Made by a program: the position numbers and the translations under genes | Shown here: piece by piece, positions 6,447-10,003 of the stretch | How the letters are laid out: each line of letters starts with the position of its first letter | Numbering within the stretch: position 1 is the stretch's first letter | Assembly (NCBI GenBank): GCA_018334775.1 | Contig: JAGXLJ010000017.1 | Coordinates: 1 to 10,003 of the forward strand | DNA: 10,003 bases | Source: Halodesulfurarchaeum sp. | GTDB taxonomy: Archaea > Halobacteriota > Halobacteria > Halobacteriales > Halobacteriaceae | Direction of reading: 5' to 3' | Notes under the pieces: generated by a model | Databases searched by the model: none | Seen by the model: only the letters and a program-made list of their open reading frames with translations | What the model was told of the DNA's origin: nothing

Positions 6447-7361
6447 ATGGTGCGATGTGATTACTGTGGGCAGGAAGAAGGCATGCCATACCAGTGTCGC
6501 CACTGTGGCGGCACGTTCTGTTCCGAGCATCGCCTTCCCGAAAACCACGACTGCCCGGGACTCGGTGAGTGGGACGACCCGGGCGGGGTCTTCGATTCGG
6601 GGTTCGACGCGAGTGTCTCCGGGTCGAGTACGACCGAGCGCTCGGCCTCACGTGGTCGCAATCTCCTCTCTCGACTCGGGATTTCGACCGGGCCTGGCGG
6701 AATCGGGGGCTACTTCCGCCGGAACATGACCTACGTCTTTCTCGCGATCATTTGGATCGTCTTCCCGCTGGAGTTCGTTGCCTTCTGGCTTGGGGGGACC
6801 GAACTCTTCAGGGCGATTTTCACACTGAGTTCGGACAACCTGGCCTACGTCTGGACGTGGGTTACCTCGATTTTCGCCCACTCCCCGACTGGATTCATGC
6901 ACATTCTGTTCAACAGTATCGTGCTGTACTTCTTCGGCCCTATTGTCGAGCGGAAGGTCGGGTCGAAGAACTTCGCAATCTTGTTTGTGGGTAGTGGGAT
7001 CGTCGCCGGTCTGGCTCAGGTGCTGGCGACGGTCGCCGTGGGTGGAACCACGTCCGTGTTGGGGGCCAGTGGGGCGATCATGGCCCTCATGGGCGTGCTC
7101 ACCGTGCTCAATCCCAACCTCCGCATCTACATCTATTTCATTCTCCCAATGCCGCTCTGGGTCGCCACGGCGCTCTTTGCGGGCTACTCGGTCCTGGTGA
7201 GTACGGCCGGGGGCATTGGTGCAGGCGGGGTCGCCCAACTCGCCCACCTCGCTGGGCTGGGGATCGGCCTGCTCTATGGCTCGTACCTCAAGCAACGGGG
7301 AAAGGGAGCGCCCAAACAACTACAAATCGGGGGCCGCGGTCGGGGCGGACGGCGACGCTGA
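6447..7361 (+). CDS. AN1 zinc-finger rhomboid family intramembrane serine protease
   Basis: This 304-residue protein starts with a complete AN1-type zinc finger: C4-x2-C7, C17-x2-C20, C25-x2-H28 and H34-x-C36, binding two zinc ions. A polar Ser/Gly/Asp linker (about 40-85) leads into a rhomboid domain of about six membrane segments (about 94-281). Catalytic features are intact: the H152-x3-N156 oxyanion motif, G206-A-S208-G with the nucleophile S208, and H267 in A-H-L-A-G. This is the same architecture as the Haloferax volcanii AN1-rhomboid RhoII, whose loss was reported to alter S-layer glycoprotein N-glycosylation. Rhomboids cleave transmembrane substrates within the bilayer. The AN1 finger is presumably cytoplasmic, for recruiting partners. 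The tail, 295-304, is Gly/Arg-rich and strongly basic, unusual for a halophile. The start ATG is fixed by the TATA box at 6416-6421 and by the first zinc ligand at residue 4. Confidence 0.94.
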   Translation: MVRCDYCGQEEGMPYQCRHCGGTFCSEHRLPENHDCPGLGEWDDPGGVFDSGFDASVSGSSTTERSASRGRNLLSRLGISTGPGGIGGYFRRNMTYVFLAIIWIVFPLEFVAFWLGGTELFRAIFTLSSDNLAYVWTWVTSIFAHSPTGFMHILFNSIVLYFFGPIVERKVGSKNFAILFVGSGIVAGLAQVLATVAVGGTTSVLGASGAIMALMGVLTVLNPNLRIYIYFILPMPLWVATALFAGYSVLVSTAGGIGAGGVAQLAHLAGLGIGLLYGSYLKQRGKGAPKQLQIGGRGRGGRRR

Positions 7362-7368
7362 CGGTGCC

Positions 7369-8151
7369 ATGACTCCTGTCAACCCGGAATTCGTTCCCGA
7401 TCCGGACGCGTCACGGTCCGAGATGAAAGCCCAACAGCGTCGCCTGTCCAGCGAGGCTATTTTTACTGACAAGGGATGTCCGTCACCGGACTCAGTGACT
7501 CTCACTGAAACGCCGGACCTTGACAATCACACATCGGTTACTGCAGACGACCCGATCGTCGTCGGGATCGACCAGGCGTTCGAAGACGACACCGCTGTGA
7601 GTGCAGCCGCCGCCATCCAGAACGGAGAGATCCTCGAGGTGGTATGCGGGCGGACACCCCTCTCGATTCCATACATCCCTGGGCTCCTCGCGTTCCGTGA
7701 GGGCGAACCGATAATCGATGCACTGGCCCAGCTCACCGTCGATCCCGACTTGCTTGTGTTCGACGGGAGTGGTCGGATTCACTACCGGCAAGCGGGTATC
7801 GCGACACATATCGGTGTTCTTTACGACGTGCCCGCGATCGGCGTCACGAAAAACCTCCTCTGTGGCACACCGGCCGAATCACTCGAGGAGCCACTCTCAG
7901 AGGGGACACAGGTGGCGATTCGGGCCGATGAGGAAGTGGACGCTGAGGCGGGAACGCTTCTCGGATACGCCCTGCAAACTCGGCAGTTTCCGAACCCAAC
8001 TGTTCGACACGTGAACCCGGTGTTCGTGAGCCCTGGTCATCAGGTCGCTCCAAAGACGACTATTAGGCTTGTTGGGGCTCTGGGGACTGGGTACAAGCTC
8101 CCGGCACCAGTTCGGCTCGCAGATCGTGCGGCTGCGGAGTGCAAGCGTTAA
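7369..8151 (+). CDS. nfi: Endonuclease V
   Basis: This is a 260-residue endonuclease V, which nicks DNA (in some lineages RNA) one base 3' of deaminated bases such as inosine. Active-site residues align by spacing with Thermotoga maritima EndoV: D68 in V-G-I-D, Y102 of the P-Y-I-P-G strand-separating wedge, E111 in F-R-E-G, D132 in F-D-G-S-G, H138, K161 in I-G-V-T-K, and H214 in S-P-G-H. The Y-to-E (9), D-to-H (6) and D-to-K (29) distances are as in that enzyme. The N-terminus is about 25 residues longer than the thermophilic enzyme. Its P-E-F-V-P-D-P-x-x-S-R-x-E-M opening looks typical of haloarchaeal homologues, which supports ATG 7369 over the internal ATG 7423. Only 7 bases separate it from the rhomboid stop, so the two are probably co-transcribed. 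Confidence 0.95.
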   Translation: MTPVNPEFVPDPDASRSEMKAQQRRLSSEAIFTDKGCPSPDSVTLTETPDLDNHTSVTADDPIVVGIDQAFEDDTAVSAAAAIQNGEILEVVCGRTPLSIPYIPGLLAFREGEPIIDALAQLTVDPDLLVFDGSGRIHYRQAGIATHIGVLYDVPAIGVTKNLLCGTPAESLEEPLSEGTQVAIRADEEVDAEAGTLLGYALQTRQFPNPTVRHVNPVFVSPGHQVAPKTTIRLVGALGTGYKLPAPVRLADRAAAECKR

Positions 8152-8161
8152 CTGGGAACCG

Positions 8162-8167
8162 GGTGAG
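8162..8167 (+). promoter_or_regulatory. Shine-Dalgarno-like site of the SDR gene
   Basis: GGTGAG lies eight bases before the ATG at 8176 and matches part of the archaeal GGAGGTGA consensus. It is one of the few such sites in the window and suits an internal operon gene. No good TATA box is visible in the 24-base gap after nfi, only a GTTAAC at the nfi stop. Confidence 0.5.
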
Positions 8168-8175
8168 GATAACGT

Positions 8176-8994
8176 ATGGAACGGACCGTACTCATTACCG
8201 GCTGCTCCTCGGGCATCGGTCGGGCGACGGCCGAAGCCTTTCTTGATGAGGGGTGGACGGTGGTCGCGACCGCTCGAGACGAGTCGGCCATCCGGGACCT
8301 CGGGGACCGGGGTGCGCTGACACGCACACTCGACGTAACCAAACCCGCCCAGTGTCAGTCCGTGGTTGCGGAAGTAATCGAGGAGAATGGAGGGCTCGAT
8401 TGTCTGGTGAACAATGCTGGGTACGCACAGTTCGGGCCCACAGAGGACGTCCCGACTCGACTCGTCGAGGACCAATTCGACGTCAACGTGTTGGGCCCCC
8501 ATCGACTCATCCGAGCGGCACTTCCGCACATGCGAGAAGCCGAACGGGGGACGATTGTCAACGTCTCGAGTGTCTCCGGGCGACTCTCCGCCCCGGGCAT
8601 GGGCGTCTATTCGAGTTCGAAAGCGGCGCTCGAATCGATGAGCGATGCATTGCGAGTCGAAGCTTCCGCCTTCGATGTCGATGTGGTCCTGGTCGAACCG
8701 GGACCGGTCGAGACACAGTTCGACGACACAGCCCAGTCCTCCCTGTCTGACCTTGACCGAACCGAGGCTTACGGGGACATTTATCGGACACTCGAAGACT
8801 GGGAAACCGTCGGGAGCATGAGTTCGATTCCGGCCTGGCAGGTCGCATCGGTGATTCTTGAGGCCGGGGTTTCGACCGACCCACAGACTCGGTATACTGT
8901 GGGGACTGGCTCGGAGTATCTCACATTGGCCCGATTTCTGCCGGACAGCTTCCGCGACGCGGTGTTCTCGCTCATCAGGGGGCTTGCCGGATGA
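8176..8994 (+). CDS. Short-chain dehydrogenase/reductase (SDR) family oxidoreductase
   Basis: The 272-residue protein is a classical SDR with a Rossmann fold. T8-G9-C-S-S-G13-I-G15 binds the dinucleotide, D53 sits in the L-D-V adenine pocket, N79-N80-A81-G82 stabilises the central strand, and the catalytic tetrad is N104, S132, Y145 and K149 (Y-S-S-S-K). The P-G-P-V-E-T segment follows at about 175-180. Arg34 after the second strand (A-T-A-R) suggests NADP(H) over NAD(H). The C-terminus runs about 25-30 residues past the usual 245, as in larger SDRs related to 17-beta-hydroxysteroid or retinol dehydrogenases. The substrate cannot be told from sequence. It begins 24 bases after nfi with a Shine-Dalgarno-like GGTGAG, and its stop overlaps the glycerate kinase start as ATGA, so the two are translationally coupled. 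Confidence 0.92.
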   Translation: MERTVLITGCSSGIGRATAEAFLDEGWTVVATARDESAIRDLGDRGALTRTLDVTKPAQCQSVVAEVIEENGGLDCLVNNAGYAQFGPTEDVPTRLVEDQFDVNVLGPHRLIRAALPHMREAERGTIVNVSSVSGRLSAPGMGVYSSSKAALESMSDALRVEASAFDVDVVLVEPGPVETQFDDTAQSSLSDLDRTEAYGDIYRTLEDWETVGSMSSIPAWQVASVILEAGVSTDPQTRYTVGTGSEYLTLARFLPDSFRDAVFSLIRGLAG

Positions 8995-10003
8995 CGCGGG
9001 TCGAAAACCGAGACACGCTCGCCCGGAGCGAGGCCCACGAAACAGTGCTGGAGAGCCTTCTCGCTGGCATCGAGGCCAGCAACCCGTCGCAGGTCATCGA
9101 GTCGACCGTTACGGTAACTGGGAACGACCTCACGATCGGCACTGACCAGTACGACCTGAGTACTTACAGAGAGCTCATCGTTTTGGGCGGTGGGAATGCG
9201 GCTTCACAGGTCGCGGGGGCTTTAGAAGCTGAACTCGGGGATCGGATTGACGGGGGGATTATCGTGACCGATGACCCTGTCGAGACCGAGCGGGTGACAG
9301 TCTTGCCGGGTGATCACCCCGTTCCGAGCGAGCGTGGCGTCGATTCGACGCGCCAATTGCTTGACCGGGCCACGGCCGCGGACGAAGACACCCTTATCCT
9401 CGGGGTGATCACTGGTGGTGGCAGTGCGCTCATGCCGGCCCCCGCTGATGGGATCGATCTCAGAGCCTTGATCGAAACGACCGACGAACTCCTCCACAGC
9501 GGGGCTCCAATACGGGAGATCAACGCCGTGCGAAAGCACCTCTCCGAACTCAAAGGTGGCCAACTTGCTGCCAAGGCGGCGCCTGCGACGACAGTCTCGC
9601 TGGTCCTCAGCGACGTCGTCGGCAACCACCTGGACGTGATCGCGAGTGGCCCCCTGGTTCCCGATCCGACGACTTTCGAGGACGCCCAGGCGGTCATCGA
9701 CCGGTTTGACTTGACCGTTCCCGAACCAGTCAGGGAACGGATTCAGGCCGGTGTGGACGGAATCCTTGAAGACACCCCCAAGCCCGGAGATCCGGTTTTC
9801 GAGCAGGTGGGGACCCATGTTATCGCTGACGGAATGACGGCCATTGAAGCGGCGGCAGCGGTTATTGAAGACGCGGGTTACGAACCGCTTGTCCTCTCCT
9901 CGATGGTCGAAGGTGAGGCCAGCGAAGCGGCAAAAACCCACGCCGCGATTGCGAACGAAATCCGCGCAACTGGCACGCCGATCAAACCCCCTGCTGCGGT
10001 CCT
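8991..10003 (+). CDS. Type-2 glycerate kinase (DUF4147/MOFRL family), partial
   Basis: An open frame from ATG 8991 runs off the right edge after 337 codons; full-length members have roughly 420-460 residues, so the C-terminal MOFRL part is mostly missing. Family motifs are clear: H109-P-V-P, T-G-G-G-S-A-L at 141-147, E-I-N-A-V-R-K-H-L-S at 176-185, K-G-G-Q-L-A at 188-193, and S-D-V-V-G followed by I-A-S-G-P at 207-221. These enzymes phosphorylate D-glycerate with ATP, usually giving 2-phosphoglycerate, which feeds into lower glycolysis. One oddity is that the early G-x-G-K-A motif of the family reads G-G-G-N-A, with Asn69 in place of lysine. The start overlaps the SDR stop by four bases (ATGA), so both are on one message. 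Family identity is confident; exact product specificity is not. Confidence 0.92.
   Translation, partial: MTRVENRDTLARSEAHETVLESLLAGIEASNPSQVIESTVTVTGNDLTIGTDQYDLSTYRELIVLGGGNAASQVAGALEAELGDRIDGGIIVTDDPVETERVTVLPGDHPVPSERGVDSTRQLLDRATAADEDTLILGVITGGGSALMPAPADGIDLRALIETTDELLHSGAPIREINAVRKHLSELKGGQLAAKAAPATTVSLVLSDVVGNHLDVIASGPLVPDPTTFEDAQAVIDRFDLTVPEPVRERIQAGVDGILEDTPKPGDPVFEQVGTHVIADGMTAIEAAAAVIEDAGYEPLVLSSMVEGEASEAAKTHAAIANEIRATGTPIKPPAAV

Noticed and set aside
6360..6548. N-terminal extension of the DUF5788-like frame up to 6548
   Set aside because: It would overlap the AN1-rhomboid gene and pass through its promoter. Conserved-looking sequence begins only at the GTG at 6359, which has a suitably placed TATA-like box.
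6648..7319. 223-codon minus-strand open frame opposite the rhomboid gene
   Set aside because: It is antisense to an intact catalytic rhomboid domain and has no motifs or start signals.
9222..9941. 239-codon minus-strand open frame at the right end
   Set aside because: It is antisense to the glycerate kinase, whose frame stays open to the edge and carries all the main family motifs.
1..10003. CRISPR array, insertion sequence, integrase, tRNA or rRNA
   Set aside because: No regularly spaced repeats, transposase or integrase motifs, terminal inverted repeats, or tRNA-like cloverleaf sequence were seen on reading either strand.

Overview
The window looks like ordinary chromosomal DNA from a haloarchaeon (class Halobacteria). 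It is GC-rich, the predicted soluble proteins are strongly acidic (rich in Asp and Glu, poor in Lys), and several genes have a TATA-like box centred 26-28 bases upstream of the start codon, as expected for leaderless archaeal transcripts. The gene families are also typical: NreA, an AN1-zinc-finger rhomboid, DUF5788-like and DUF7139-like proteins. I see no mobile element, CRISPR array, tRNA or rRNA, and no stretch over 300 bases without a gene.

Layout. (1) Bases 1-2417, plus strand: the end of a helix-hairpin-helix protein, the PCNA-linked DNA repair protein NreA, and a CPBP-family intramembrane protease. (2) Bases 2443-2733, minus strand: a small acidic protein of unknown function, divergent from a plus-strand four-helix membrane protein with a four-cysteine tail (2838-3728). 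(3) Bases 3731-6359, minus strand: a tightly overlapping three-gene operon of a DUF5788-like protein, the family X DNA polymerase PolX (polymerase plus PHP exonuclease), and a Mut7-C ribonuclease-like protein with a zinc ribbon. (4) Bases 6447-10003, plus strand: a run of an AN1-rhomboid intramembrane protease, endonuclease V, a short-chain dehydrogenase, and a type-2 glycerate kinase cut by the window edge.

How they fit together. Three DNA maintenance enzymes (NreA, PolX, endonuclease V) and a fragment of a likely nucleic-acid-binding HhH protein lie within 8.2 kb, but on different transcripts and mixed with membrane proteases, so this is a loose neighbourhood rather than a proven system. 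The best-supported functional unit is the DUF5788-polX-Mut7-C operon (ATGA and TAATG junctions). The dehydrogenase and glycerate kinase also overlap by ATGA and probably form a metabolic pair. The most notable regulatory structure is a perfect 6-bp inverted repeat enclosing the TATA box of the rhomboid gene, beside a 13-bp palindrome between two divergent promoters. A second set of repeats surrounds the TATA box of the DUF7139-like gene. I found no clearly undescribed multi-gene system.
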